Shown here piece by piece: positions 13,775 through 22,605 of a stretch of 24,109 nt of DNA (within the stretch, counting starts at the first letter, position 1; every line of letters begins with the position of its first letter). The stretch is from an uncultured Bacilli bacterium (GTDB taxonomy: Bacteria > Bacillota_I > Bacilli_A > RF39 > UBA660). The stretch lies in the NCBI GenBank assembly GCA_910586195.1, contig CAJUHO010000015.1, forward strand, positions 1-24,109, written 5' to 3'. Both the position numbers and the translations under genes were made by a program. The notes below the pieces were generated by a model. The model saw only the letters and a list, made by a program, of their open reading frames with translations. It made no database searches and was not told the DNA's origin.

Positions 13775-14381
13775 AGTAGAAATTATTGGAAATTATTTAG
13801 ATGAACTAATTCCTAATCCTCGCTGTGAATTGAATTATGCAAAAGATTATGAATTGTTAATTGCAGTTATGCTGAGTGCACAAACAACAGACAAAAGAGT
13901 CAATCAAGTAACAAAAGTTTTATTCAAAGAGTATGAAACGCTGAATGATTTAAAAAACGCTCCTATTCAAGAATTGGAGATGATTTTAAGACCATTAGGT
14001 TCTTTTCGAAAAAAAGCCCTGTATGTGCATAATATAGCAAAAATGATTGTTGATGATTATCAAGGTAAAATGCCTATTGATAGAAAAATTCTAGAGACCT
14101 TTCCAGGTATTGGTAGAAAAACTGTGAGTGTTGTTTTAAGTGAATTATATAACTATCCAGAGTTTGCAGTTGATACTCATGTAGAACGTGTTAGTAAAAG
14201 ATTACATCTTGCAAAGGAAGAGGATAATATTTTAGATATAGAAAAAAAGTTAAAAAGGAAATTTAAAAAAGAAGAGTGGGGAAAACGTCATAAACAAATG
14301 GTTTTATTTGGTCGCTACTATTGTAAAGCAATGAAACCAGAGTGTGAAGAATGCTTGATAAAAGAAATATGTAAAAAATAA
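13767..14381 (+). CDS. nth: endonuclease III (DNA glycosylase/AP lyase)
   Basis: About 204 aa. It removes oxidised pyrimidines and cleaves AP sites. The helix-hairpin-helix FPGIGRKTVSVV contains the catalytic Lys, and VDTHVERVSKRL contains the catalytic Asp. Four cysteines, C-x6-C-x2-C-x5-C, at the C-terminus hold the 4Fe-4S cluster. The start overlaps the last codons of dnaD; ATG codons at 13761, 13764 and 13767 are all possible, and no strong ribosome-binding site is seen, so translation is probably coupled. Confidence 0.95.
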   Translation: MNKVEIIGNYLDELIPNPRCELNYAKDYELLIAVMLSAQTTDKRVNQVTKVLFKEYETLNDLKNAPIQELEMILRPLGSFRKKALYVHNIAKMIVDDYQGKMPIDRKILETFPGIGRKTVSVVLSELYNYPEFAVDTHVERVSKRLHLAKEEDNILDIEKKLKRKFKKEEWGKRHKQMVLFGRYYCKAMKPECEECLIKEICKK

Positions 14382-14424
14382 GTTAGCAATTAAAATGTAT
14401 TATTTAGAGGTAAGGGAGATATTA

Positions 14425-15708
14425 ATGGCGACATTTTATGAATTTAAGAAAATGGTTGGTAAAATTTTTGGAAAACATATAGTTGAAGAAAATGAAGATG
14501 ATATTGTAATTAGTTTTCAAAATAGATTAGGTTTTTCTCAACAATCTAATATTGCCGATTTTATAATTACCAATTCAGAATTGCGGGAATTATATGATAG
14601 AGTTAATGCGAAATTATTTGAAAAGTTAGAATTATTTTCTGAAAATAGTTATGAGATAGCTATTAGTTTAGAATATCCTATGATGGGAAGAGAACAATAT
14701 CCTGTCGTATCGTCCGATATTGCTAATGGTATTAAATATACATTAGGTTTTCCATCGATAGAGTATTGTGCTTTTTTAATAATGAAAATTATAGATGAAC
14801 CAAATCATTGTTGGCCACCATTTTTTTTGAGATTAACTCGACCAGAAAGTTTACGACGCTATATAAGCGAAGGTGAAACAATGAGTTTAGAAGTAATATT
14901 ACCTCAGTTAATACGTGAATTATCACTTCAAATTGAAACAAATGATGCTATAACCGTTGAAGACTTTCGAAAATATAAAACATCATTTGTTTTCCAATTT
15001 ATGTATCGTTGCAATTGTTCTTGTATTGAGTTTTCTAATATTAATGAGGTTTTTCATTTAAATAGAAATTATAGAGAAAGAATTAAGTTTGAACAATTTG
15101 ATACGCCACCATTGCGTGAATATTTAAGTGATGTTGTCGATTATTATAAAATGGCGCTTTCCACATCAGATCCCTATATAAAATTTATTTCCTTTTATCA
15201 TGTTATGGAGTATTTTTATGATGAAGTATTTAGGAAAAAGATGATTACAGATCTACGAGAAAGGATTACAAATCCTGGATTTTCATACAAAAGTGATGAT
15301 AAATTATATGAGGTAGCACTTTTTGTGAAAAATCGATTAAAAATGAATGATGAAGCAGGACAAGGAAATGAATTGGAATCACTTAAATTTGTATTAAATG
15401 AATATGTACCTATAGATGATTTGAAAACACGTATTTCGGAAATGGACTCGACTGCTATTCAGTATTATGAATTGAATAAGGCTGGATTTTGTAATGCACC
15501 TACAATTCCATGGTCAGATATGCAAGGAATTTATATCCAGCTTGCTAAGCGAATATATTTTATTAGAAATTCTTTGGTGCATAGTAAAAGTAGTAAAAAC
15601 CAAGAACGATATAAACCATATAGGGATGAGATTCAATTACAAAAAGAAATTCCACTGGTAAAGTCAGTAGCTGAGTTGATTATTATTAACTCAAGTTCAA
15701 TAATTTAG
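14425..15708 (+). CDS. 427-aa protein with a C-terminal HEPN-like RNSLVH motif
   Basis: GGGAGA lies 5 nt before the ATG at 14425. I do not recognise the first 250 residues, a mixed alpha/beta region with several aromatic and Cys residues (YRCNCSC). The C-terminal part is helical: ISFYHVMEYFYDEVF, then QLAKRIYFIRNSLVHSK with R381-x4-H386. The pattern R-x4-H at the end of a helix, after a helix with an F-H-x3-E-like core, is that of HEPN domains, many of which are RNases in defence or toxin systems. The gene stands alone between nth and the PBP gene on conserved chromosomal ground and has its own terminator. A HEPN RNase/defence role is inference from one motif and the helical context. Confidence 0.6.
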   Translation: MATFYEFKKMVGKIFGKHIVEENEDDIVISFQNRLGFSQQSNIADFIITNSELRELYDRVNAKLFEKLELFSENSYEIAISLEYPMMGREQYPVVSSDIANGIKYTLGFPSIEYCAFLIMKIIDEPNHCWPPFFLRLTRPESLRRYISEGETMSLEVILPQLIRELSLQIETNDAITVEDFRKYKTSFVFQFMYRCNCSCIEFSNINEVFHLNRNYRERIKFEQFDTPPLREYLSDVVDYYKMALSTSDPYIKFISFYHVMEYFYDEVFRKKMITDLRERITNPGFSYKSDDKLYEVALFVKNRLKMNDEAGQGNELESLKFVLNEYVPIDDLKTRISEMDSTAIQYYELNKAGFCNAPTIPWSDMQGIYIQLAKRIYFIRNSLVHSKSSKNQERYKPYRDEIQLQKEIPLVKSVAELIIINSSSII

Positions 15709-15754
15709 TGTTGTAGTACCTAAAATTTATTAGGAATTAAATATAATATTTTAT

Positions 15755-15786
15755 GAAAGGATAATAGGAAATTCCTTTCTCTTTTT
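15755..15786 (+). terminator. terminator after the HEPN-like gene
   Basis: GAAAGGA (15755-15761) and TCCTTTC (15773-15779), followed by TCTTTTTT. Convergent with the PBP terminator next to it. Confidence 0.7.
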
Positions 15787-15814
15787 TATTTTGATTAATG
15801 AATTTGATAGAAAT

Positions 15815-15847
15815 AAAACGACATAGCTTGTGACTATATCGTTTTTT
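15815..15847 (-). terminator. terminator after the PBP gene
   Basis: On the minus strand AACGATATAG pairs with CTATGTCGTT (one mismatch) and is followed by TTTATTTC. It lies 20 nt after the PBP stop. Confidence 0.65.
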
Positions 15848-15867
15848 AATAGTTTTAATACTGATTT

Positions 15868-18702
15868 CTATGGATTATTTTCTGAAGATGATACCATAAT
15901 TTTAGTGGATACACTATATTCTCTATTATTATAAGAAACCTTGCATGAAACATTTATATTTCCAGTAGTAGTAATTGGATTAGGAGTACAATTAGATACA
16001 GTAGCTGATACAGTATTTCCATTATTTGTAACTGTAAAATCAGATGAATTAAGAGTAAGAGAACCTCCTATAAGAGTAGTATTACCACTATAAGTAAGTG
16101 CCAATTTTATATCTGGTAGTCCAGGAGATGGAGAAGGAGTTGTAGAAACTTCTTTTAAAGTATCAGTTGCAGGGGCACTTTGAATACCACTATATCCTTT
16201 ATAAGTAGCAATTACCTTATATGTTCCGTAAGGATTATTGGTAGTATAAGTATAAGTTGTTTTATCAGTAAAATCAATTAAAGTATCCCCGAAATAAATA
16301 TTATATCCAAACGTATACCCCTCTTTTGGCTCGCCAGGATCTACTGCATTCCAGCTCAATAATACTTTGTTATTACCATCAAAATTAGCCTTAAAACCAG
16401 TTGGAGCAGCAAGTGTAGGTTCTGAAGGTGCTGTCTCTTTAGGTTCGTACCCCTTTTTAAAATATTCATATACTACATTTCCGGCACCACTACCTGCAAT
16501 TTGTGCTGGGTTTGATCCAGAAACAATTGGTAGTTTTACAACACTATTTGGTTGTGCAAATGGTTCCTTATTCTTTTCAAATACTTCTTGAGCTAGAGTT
16601 CTGAAAAGTTTATCTCTTTGAATTGTAGCAGGAACATTTCTTGATACATAAGTAGAATCAATTTTTTGATATCCATACCACATACCGATAACCGTTTTAG
16701 TAGTAAATCCTACTACCCATGAGTCACCTATTGCATCTGCTGGTAAATTCTTTGCCTTAATTGTAGCTTCATCATAATTTGTAGTACCAGTTTTAGCTGC
16801 TACATTAGGAATAGTAGAACTACTTAGTTGCACATCTTGTAATATACTAGCAATCATGAAAGCAGTAGAGTCACTCATAACTTTTTTCTTGTTTGACTTA
16901 TGTTCTTTCACTTCACCAGTATCACGGAATTCTAGTTTTGTAACAGTATATGGTTCATTATAATATCCGCCATTTGAGAAGGCTGCATAAGCTGCACTCA
17001 TTTGTACAGGATTAACTCCATTAAAGGCACCTAAAGAGTGAGCTTCATGAATTTTTCCATTTTCTATTTCGGGTTGAATTCCAAGGTTTGTTACAAACTC
17101 TATAATTTTTTTATTATCTACTTGTTGGAACGCTTTTACTGCTGGTATATTTCTAGAAAGAGCAAGAGAGCGTCTCATACTCATAACCCCCATGAAAGTA
17201 CCATCCCAGTTGTTGATGGACTTTCCATTAGAGTAGGAGTAAGGCTCATCAATAAATGGAAAATAGGTACCATCTTTATAGTAACCATAAGTAGAGGCAT
17301 TATTATACTCCATTAAAGGACCGTAATCGAATAATGGTTTAGCAGTAGAACCAGGTTGTCTATTCATTTGTGTTGCAAAGTTAAATTCATTAGCTCCCGT
17401 TTTATTGCGTCCTGCTCCAACTGCTAGTATTTTTCCAGTCTCTGAGTCTAATACGGATACACCAGACTGTACAACATCATTTACCCACGCAAAGTTTTCT
17501 CCACTCATAATGCGATTTACGGCATCTTGTTTAGCACGATCCATATTAGTATAAACTAACACTGGGGTAACATAAGGATTGACTCCATATTTATCTTCTA
17601 GTTCTTCTACGACAGTATCAATATATCCTTGGTATTGATGAGCACCACTATTCGCATTCGAAGCATCTGCTGTTAAAGTATTGACAGGAATACTATTAGC
17701 TAACTCTTCTTCCTCTTTTGTAATATAGCCGTGTTTTCTCATAAGATATAAAACGGTCTTTCGTCTTTCAGTTGCATTAATAGGATTTACTGTTGGACGA
17801 TAATAGTTTGGAGATTTAAACATTCCAGCAAGTGTGGCTGCTTCTGATAAATTTAAATCACTAACATTTTTATTAAAATAGGCTTGACTAGCTTCTTCTA
17901 CACCATAAATATTTCCACCTAGAAAGTGATTATTCACATAGAACTCGATAATTTCTTCTTTAGAATAATTCTTTTCTAATTTAAATACGGCAAGATAGAT
18001 ATCCGTAAATTTACGAATAATTCCAGCGATACCAGAAGCCTCTGTTGAAGTAAAACTATTTTTGATAACTTGCATAGATAAGGTAGAAGCACCACCAGCA
18101 TCACTGTGTCCTGCTAATTGTCCAAGAGAAGCCTTTAAAAATCTAGGAGCATCGAATCCATTATGTTGAAAAAATCTAGAATCTTCTGTTGCTACAATAG
18201 CATCCACCAATACTTGAGGAAGTTCGTCATATGTTATTTTTTCACGACGTTCTGATCCTAACTTTATAACTTCTTTAGTATCTTTATCATATAGAATAGA
18301 TACCTCAGGTTTTTCAAGGAATGCTGGATTAAATTTAGGAGCTTTTACTGTAATGTAAAATAAAAAAGCAGATAAAGCAGCTAACCCTAGAATACCTAGT
18401 GTTAAAATAACAATTAAAATAATATTAATAATCTTTTTTTGTCGTTTTTTATTCTTAACCTTATCAAGAAGTCGTGCTATGCCGATAATAATCAAAATAC
18501 CAACTGCAGTGAAAATAGTAAGTAATACCCCCAGTTGGTAATAACATAGTATTAATAGTAATACAAAAATAGCCAAACAAATCCAAGTTGCCTTTGAAAG
18601 TCCTTTTTTCTTTCCTGTACTACTACTTTTAAATTCATTGGTTTTATATGTTTTTGTTTTACTAATATCACTATTTTTCTTTTTTACACTTTTTTTTGCC
18701 AT
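15868..18702 (-). CDS. class A penicillin-binding protein (PBP1-type) with C-terminal FN3 and Ig-like domains
   Basis: 944 aa, a bifunctional peptidoglycan glycosyltransferase/transpeptidase. A Lys-rich cytoplasmic tail (1-38) is followed by hydrophobic helices at about 40-76 and 92-118. The glycosyltransferase domain has E173 in ATEDSRFFQHNGFD and GGASTLSMQVIKN. The transpeptidase domain has the nucleophile S452 in STAK, SRN (516-518) and KTGT (637-640). A fibronectin type III-like domain (about 764-850) and a last beta domain (about 864-940) follow a Pro/Ser linker. Extra hydrophobic helices at the N-terminus are unusual, since one is normal. The start overlaps the recU stop (TAATG), as in the Bacillus recU-ponA pair. 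Confidence 0.95.
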   Translation of the reverse strand: MAKKSVKKKNSDISKTKTYKTNEFKSSSTGKKKGLSKATWICLAIFVLLLILCYYQLGVLLTIFTAVGILIIIGIARLLDKVKNKKRQKKIINIILIVILTLGILGLAALSAFLFYITVKAPKFNPAFLEKPEVSILYDKDTKEVIKLGSERREKITYDELPQVLVDAIVATEDSRFFQHNGFDAPRFLKASLGQLAGHSDAGGASTLSMQVIKNSFTSTEASGIAGIIRKFTDIYLAVFKLEKNYSKEEIIEFYVNNHFLGGNIYGVEEASQAYFNKNVSDLNLSEAATLAGMFKSPNYYRPTVNPINATERRKTVLYLMRKHGYITKEEEELANSIPVNTLTADASNANSGAHQYQGYIDTVVEELEDKYGVNPYVTPVLVYTNMDRAKQDAVNRIMSGENFAWVNDVVQSGVSVLDSETGKILAVGAGRNKTGANEFNFATQMNRQPGSTAKPLFDYGPLMEYNNASTYGYYKDGTYFPFIDEPYSYSNGKSINNWDGTFMGVMSMRRSLALSRNIPAVKAFQQVDNKKIIEFVTNLGIQPEIENGKIHEAHSLGAFNGVNPVQMSAAYAAFSNGGYYNEPYTVTKLEFRDTGEVKEHKSNKKKVMSDSTAFMIASILQDVQLSSSTIPNVAAKTGTTNYDEATIKAKNLPADAIGDSWVVGFTTKTVIGMWYGYQKIDSTYVSRNVPATIQRDKLFRTLAQEVFEKNKEPFAQPNSVVKLPIVSGSNPAQIAGSGAGNVVYEYFKKGYEPKETAPSEPTLAAPTGFKANFDGNNKVLLSWNAVDPGEPKEGYTFGYNIYFGDTLIDFTDKTTYTYTTNNPYGTYKVIATYKGYSGIQSAPATDTLKEVSTTPSPSPGLPDIKLALTYSGNTTLIGGSLTLNSSDFTVTNNGNTVSATVSNCTPNPITTTGNINVSCKVSYNNREYSVSTKIMVSSSENNP

Positions 18703-19262
18703 TATTCTACCTCCAATATTTGATCTACTATTTTTAAATAGTCTATCAAGGGTTTATATGAATTTTTTAGAACAAAACCTTTCTCATTAAAATAGCCGAT
18801 TGGAACTGATTTTCGTGAGTTGTTATCGATAAAGGAAATAAAGTCCTCTGCCTTTAGATAGAATGTTTTATCAAGTCGTACAAATCGAACTATTAAAAAT
18901 GATATTCCCCCTTCTTCTATAATATTTCTAATATGTTCTATTTGATGGGAATGAATATTACTAAGTGGAAAAGAAGTTTTACTTGTAGTTTCTTTTGCCT
19001 CAAAATCAATATATTTGCCTTTATAAATACCATTATAGTCAGTAGTAGAAGGCTTTTCAAAATAACCCTCTTGAATTAGATTTCTATGATAATCTACTTT
19101 GACTAATTTAATAGGAGTAGGCTTTTTATAGATATAAGCAATTTTTTTTTCTTTGTAATAGAGATTACTGTCATTTAGTTCACTCTCTAGAGTCATACCT
19201 CTATTTTTATATGAAATAATAGAAACTATTTTTCCTTTTTTTACACCACTTGGATAGTTCAC
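18702..19262 (-). CDS. recU: Holliday junction resolvase RecU
   Basis: 186 aa. NRGMTLESELN, KKPTPIKLVKVDY, TDYNGIYKGKYIDFEAKET (active-site Asp and the E-x-K) and FPLSNIHSHQIEHI match the RecU fold. It cleaves four-way junctions in recombination. The GTG at 19262 (MNYPSG) is preferred: it matches the family N-terminus and lies 6-7 nt after AGGTG, while the GTG at 19271 is inside that site. A TATAAT on the minus strand (19286-19281) may be its -10. Overlaps the PBP gene by one base. Confidence 0.95.
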   Translation of the reverse strand: MNYPSGVKKGKIVSIISYKNRGMTLESELNDSNLYYKEKKIAYIYKKPTPIKLVKVDYHRNLIQEGYFEKPSTTDYNGIYKGKYIDFEAKETTSKTSFPLSNIHSHQIEHIRNIIEEGGISFLIVRFVRLDKTFYLKAEDFISFIDNNSRKSVPIGYFNEKGFVLKNSYKPLIDYLKIVDQILEVE

Positions 19263-19444
19263 ATTGCTCACCTAGTATTCATTATACTATATAAGTTTTC
19301 ATTTGGCTATAAAATTCTTGGTAAATTTATTTCTATAATATAGACAGCTTATGTGATGGTAAAAGGAAGTCGAAATTCGATAAGTTTTGTCGATACGAAA
19401 GACAAAAAGACTGTTATCCTCTATAATAGGTGTGAGGTGAAAAT

Positions 19445-19540
19445 ATGGATACGTTAGAAGTGATAAGACTTATGAACCGTATGATTGATAAGACAAGAAG
19501 TGCTAGAATTGAAGTTAAAATTGTTGGAATAAGGAATTGA
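19445..19540 (+). CDS. 31-aa small ORF (possible leader peptide) before gpsB
   Basis: GAGGTG lies 5 nt before the ATG, one of the better ribosome-binding sites in the window. The product MDTLEVIRLMNRMIDKTR... is basic and without a membrane helix. The last codons and stop overlap a hairpin, AAGGAA (19531-19536)/TTCCTT (19546-19551), followed by ATTTTT, which looks like a weak terminator or attenuator. Upstream, 19385-19407 holds another hairpin (TTTTGTC/GACAAAA). The arrangement suggests a translated leader of the gpsB-rnpB unit. This also describes the 330-nt space between recU and gpsB, where nothing else is seen. It could be fortuitous. Confidence 0.4.
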   Translation: MDTLEVIRLMNRMIDKTRSARIEVKIVGIRN

Positions 19541-19592
19541 CAAATTTCCTTATTTTTGCGAAAATATAGAATGTAAGGGATTGGTGATAAAG

Positions 19593-19916
19593 ATGTATCA
19601 AAATAAGATAACGCTCATGCCTCAAGACATACTAGAAAAGGAATTTAAAATTGATACTCGTGGTTATCGCTTGAAAGAAGTAGATCAATTTTTAGATGTT
19701 ATTATTGGTGATTATGAACAATTCTTTAAGATTATTAATAGTCTAGAGCAGGAGAAGGCGGATCTTTTAGGAGAAATTATGAAATTAAAGCAAGAACTTC
19801 GTAATGCTAAGATGAATGTGGAAATTGCTAAAAATACAGATACTCCAGAGGTCACCAATGTTGATATAATGAGACGACTAGCGCAACTAGAAAAAATGGT
19901 TTATGGAAAAGAGTAA
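19593..19916 (+). CDS. gpsB: cell-division coordinator GpsB (DivIVA family)
   Basis: 107 aa. The N-terminal DivIVA-type domain, DILEKEFKIDTRGYRLKEVDQFLDVI, has the conserved membrane-proximal and PBP-binding residues. A coiled coil (about 35-70) and a short C-terminal helix (MRRLAQLEKMVYG) for oligomerisation follow. GpsB moves PBP1 between septum and side wall in Bacillus; the PBP gene is close by. The ATG at 19593 follows GGTGAT. Possible -35 TTGACA at 19537-19542. Its stop codon lies inside the predicted 5' strand of rnpB. Confidence 0.92.
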   Translation: MYQNKITLMPQDILEKEFKIDTRGYRLKEVDQFLDVIIGDYEQFFKIINSLEQEKADLLGEIMKLKQELRNAKMNVEIAKNTDTPEVTNVDIMRRLAQLEKMVYGKE

Positions 19917-20269
19917 TAATACGGAAAACAAACGCTGTAACCCATAGTGGTTATTGAGGAAAGTCCATGCTCACACAGCCTGTGATGGTTGTAGTGTTCG
20001 TGCCTAGGGAAAAGATAACCTAGGGTAGAGAAATCTAACGGCGGGTCTAATCTAAGTCAGAAGATAAGAAGAAACCCTGAAAAGTGCCACAGAGACGATG
20101 TTCTTGGAAACAAGAAAGTGAAACGAGGTAAACCCCGCGAGTGAGAAACCCAAATTATGGTAGGGGAGCTTTAACGGAGGAACAAAACGAAGTTAAGGAC
20201 TGCGAAAGCAGTAGATAGATGTTTGTTGCCTGTTTAACAGGAACAGAACATGGCTTACGAAGTATTATT
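19915..20269 (+). ncRNA. rnpB: RNase P RNA, B-type
   Basis: The RNA subunit that matures tRNA 5' ends. Universal blocks are present in order: GAGGAAAGTCCATGCTC, GTAGTGTTCGTGCCTAG, AAAGTGCCACAGAGACGA, GAGAAACCCAAAT with TGGTAGGGGAG, and ACAGAACATGGCTTACGA. Ends are set by P1 pairing, AATAATAC (19915-19922) with GTATTATT (20262-20269). The order of helices fits the Bacillus-type RNA. It begins inside the gpsB stop codon and is followed by a T-rich stretch. Confidence 0.97.
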
Positions 20270-20292
20270 ATTTTTATTAGTGAGGTGAAGTC

Positions 20293-20778
20293 TTGAAAGA
20301 ATTAGGAGAATATTTAAAAATTACAAGACTTGATAACGGCGTCAGCATGGAAGAGGCGGCAGAAGATTTGAATCTTTCTACGTTACAGTTAGAAAATATA
20401 GAAAAAGGTAATGTTCGAGCCTTTAAAGATATGTATGGATTAAAACAATATATTAGGCAATATGCAAAATACTTAGGATTAGACTCTGAGAAAGTAATGG
20501 ATGAATTTAATGAATTTCTATTCGAACATACCTCTAAAATTTCACTAGATGACATATTAGAAGCGAAGCAAAAAAGTGAAGAGAAAGAAGTAAAGAAAGT
20601 TAAATCACCCTATACAAAAGAATATAAGAAAAAAATAAATTGGCTTCCTATTATCATAGGGATTATTGCTATTACAGCAGTATGTGTTTTTGTCTACTTC
20701 GTTGTTAGTATTATTAGTAGGGAACCTACAAGGACAGAAGTGTTGAAAGGAGTAGAGATATATGAATCTACCAACTAA
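20293..20778 (+). CDS. RodZ-like membrane protein with cytoplasmic HTH
   Basis: 161 aa. The start is TTG, with GAGGTG 5 nt upstream. A HTH_25-type helix-turn-helix (about 1-65; GEYLKITRLDNGVSMEEAAEDLNLSTLQLENIEKG) is followed by a charged linker and one membrane helix (about 116-140). The outside part is only about 20 residues. RodZ links MreB filaments to the wall-synthesis machinery; this short form lacks the usual extracellular domain. It overlaps pgsA by 17 nt, as RodZ-type genes often sit next to pgsA in Bacilli. Confidence 0.85.
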   Translation: MKELGEYLKITRLDNGVSMEEAAEDLNLSTLQLENIEKGNVRAFKDMYGLKQYIRQYAKYLGLDSEKVMDEFNEFLFEHTSKISLDDILEAKQKSEEKEVKKVKSPYTKEYKKKINWLPIIIGIIAITAVCVFVYFVVSIISREPTRTEVLKGVEIYESTN

Positions 20779-21367
20779 ATTAACTGTGTTGAGATTACTT
20801 CTTAGTGCTATTTTAATTACTATTTTATGCTTCCCGTTTTATGCGATTGGATGGCAATGGCCCAAGATTATCGCATTTGGAATTACAATGGATATTAAAT
20901 ATATAATTGGTGGGGTGATTTTTATCATTGCGTCTTTTACCGATTATTTAGATGGGCATATTGCACGAAGCAAAAACATGGTAACAGATACCGGGAAAAT
21001 GCTTGATGCTATTGCAGATAAGGTTTTAGTAAATCCTGTTTTAATTATTTTATCAGCACAAGGTTTTATTCCTGCTATTATTCCTGTTTTAATTATTACT
21101 AGAGATATTATAGTAGATGCTATTAAAATGGAAGCAGCTAGTAAAGGAAAAGTAGTAGCAGCGATTAAAAGTGGTAAAATTAAAACAGCTAGTATGATGG
21201 TAGGACTAGTTTTAATGTTTTTCTACAATCTTCCATTTGAACTTATTAATATAAGAATTGCTGATTTCTTGTTGTATTTCGCTGCTGTTATGTCCGTTGT
21301 ATCAGCTTTTCAGTACTTTTCTCTAAATAAGGAAATTATTTTTCCAAAGAAGAATTTAGAAAATTAA
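20762..21367 (+). CDS. pgsA: CDP-diacylglycerol--glycerol-3-phosphate phosphatidyltransferase
   Basis: 201 aa. It makes phosphatidylglycerol phosphate at the membrane. The CDP-alcohol phosphotransferase signature D-x2-DG-x2-AR-x8-G-x3-D-x3-D is complete: TDYLDGHIARSKNMVTDTG then KMLDAIADK. Five to six hydrophobic helices. GAAAGGAG lies about 10 nt before the ATG. Overlaps the RodZ-like gene. Confidence 0.93.
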   Translation: MNLPTKLTVLRLLLSAILITILCFPFYAIGWQWPKIIAFGITMDIKYIIGGVIFIIASFTDYLDGHIARSKNMVTDTGKMLDAIADKVLVNPVLIILSAQGFIPAIIPVLIITRDIIVDAIKMEAASKGKVVAAIKSGKIKTASMMVGLVLMFFYNLPFELINIRIADFLLYFAAVMSVVSAFQYFSLNKEIIFPKKNLEN

Positions 21368-21418
21368 GGAAAAAAAATCATGAAAATTATAAATCTCTTA
21401 GGGATTTTCTTTTTTTTG
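21368..21418 (+). terminator. terminator between pgsA and recA
   Basis: AAAAAAAATC (21370-21379) can pair with GATTTTCTTTTTTT (21403-21417), closing a loop of about 23 nt and followed by a T run. Confidence 0.5.
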
Positions 21419-21443
21419 CATTAAAAATCATCCGAAATAGAAA

Positions 21444-21457
21444 CAAACAATAGTTCG
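21444..21457 (+). promoter_or_regulatory. LexA-type SOS box of recA
   Basis: CAAACAATAGTTCG has the Gram-positive SOS-box form CGAAC-4-GTTCG with one mismatch (A for G) in the left half. It ends 9 nt before the recA -35. Confidence 0.6.
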
Positions 21458-21466
21458 AAAAAACAC

Positions 21467-21495
21467 TTGCTTTTTTGATAGAAGTAAGATACAAT
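21467..21495 (+). promoter_or_regulatory. recA promoter
   Basis: TTGCTT (21467-21472), a 17-nt spacer and TACAAT (21490-21495), ending 30 nt before the recA start. Confidence 0.75.
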
Positions 21496-21525
21496 GAATT
21501 TGTAAAGAAATACAAGGAGGATTTT

Positions 21526-22554
21526 ATGGTAAAAACTGTAGAAAAAGATAAAGATAAGGCACTAGATCAAGTGCTTGCTGATATTGAAAAACAATTTGGT
21601 AAAGGTGCTATCATGAAACTAGGAGAAAATGCACATATGAAAGTGGATGTGTGTTCTAGTGGATGCTTATCCTTAGATATCGCATTAGGTGTTGGTGGAT
21701 ATCCTAGAGGTCGTATTATTGAAATTTATGGACCAGAGTCTAGTGGTAAAACTACTTTTGCATTACATGCTATTGCTGAAATTCAAAAAAAAGGCGGACG
21801 GGCAGCATTCATAGATGCAGAACATGCACTAGATCCTGTATATGCAAAACGACTTGGTGTTAATATTAATGAACTATTATTATCACAACCAGATACAGGA
21901 GAACAGGCATTAGAAATATGTGAAGCCCTAGTTAGAAGTGAAGCTGTAAGTATTGTTGTAATTGACTCTGTAGCAGCACTTGTGCCGCAAGCAGAAATCG
22001 ACGGTGAAATGGGAGACTCTCATGTCGGTCTACAAGCAAGATTAATGTCACAAGCATTACGTAAATTATCTGGAACAATTAATAAAACGAAGACTACAGC
22101 CATTTTTATTAATCAGTTACGTGAAAAAGTTGGTGTCCTATTTGGTAATCCAGAAACAACACCAGGTGGACGAGCATTAAAATTTTACTCTACTATACGA
22201 CTTGATGTAAGAAGAAATGAGCAGTTAAAAATGGGAGATGGTGTAGTAGGAAATCGTACTACTGTTAAAGTAGTGAAAAACAAAGTAGCCCCACCATTTA
22301 AAAATGCTGTAGTTGATATTATGTATGGTGAAGGAATTTCAAAGGAAGGAGAAATTATCGATTTAGCTGTGGATGCTGGTATTGTTCAAAAAACAGGAGC
22401 ATGGTTTTCTTACAGTGGGGAAAAACTAGGCCAGGGAAAAGAAAATGTGAAGCTTCTGTTAAAAGATACCCCTGAATTAAAAGAGGAAATTGAACAGAAA
22501 GTAAGAGCATATTACGATATTACCTTGGAAAGTGAAAAGCCAGAAAAAAAGTAA
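21526..22554 (+). CDS. recA: recombinase RecA
   Basis: 342 aa. Walker A GPESSGKTT (about 66-74), FIDAEHALDP, VIDSVAALVP (Walker B), INQLREKVGVLFGNPETTPGG and loop 2 are intact. The Lys/Glu-rich tail is typical. RecA forms the filament for homologous recombination and triggers LexA cleavage. The ATG at 21526 follows AAGGAGG; the frame is open further upstream to 21475, where the -10 region would lie inside it, so that start is rejected. Confidence 0.99.
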   Translation: MVKTVEKDKDKALDQVLADIEKQFGKGAIMKLGENAHMKVDVCSSGCLSLDIALGVGGYPRGRIIEIYGPESSGKTTFALHAIAEIQKKGGRAAFIDAEHALDPVYAKRLGVNINELLLSQPDTGEQALEICEALVRSEAVSIVVIDSVAALVPQAEIDGEMGDSHVGLQARLMSQALRKLSGTINKTKTTAIFINQLREKVGVLFGNPETTPGGRALKFYSTIRLDVRRNEQLKMGDGVVGNRTTVKVVKNKVAPPFKNAVVDIMYGEGISKEGEIIDLAVDAGIVQKTGAWFSYSGEKLGQGKENVKLLLKDTPELKEEIEQKVRAYYDITLESEKPEKK

Positions 22555-22605
22555 GGATATTGTGATATTTTTACACAGTTTTTTTAAGTTGGAATATAGT
22601 AAAAT

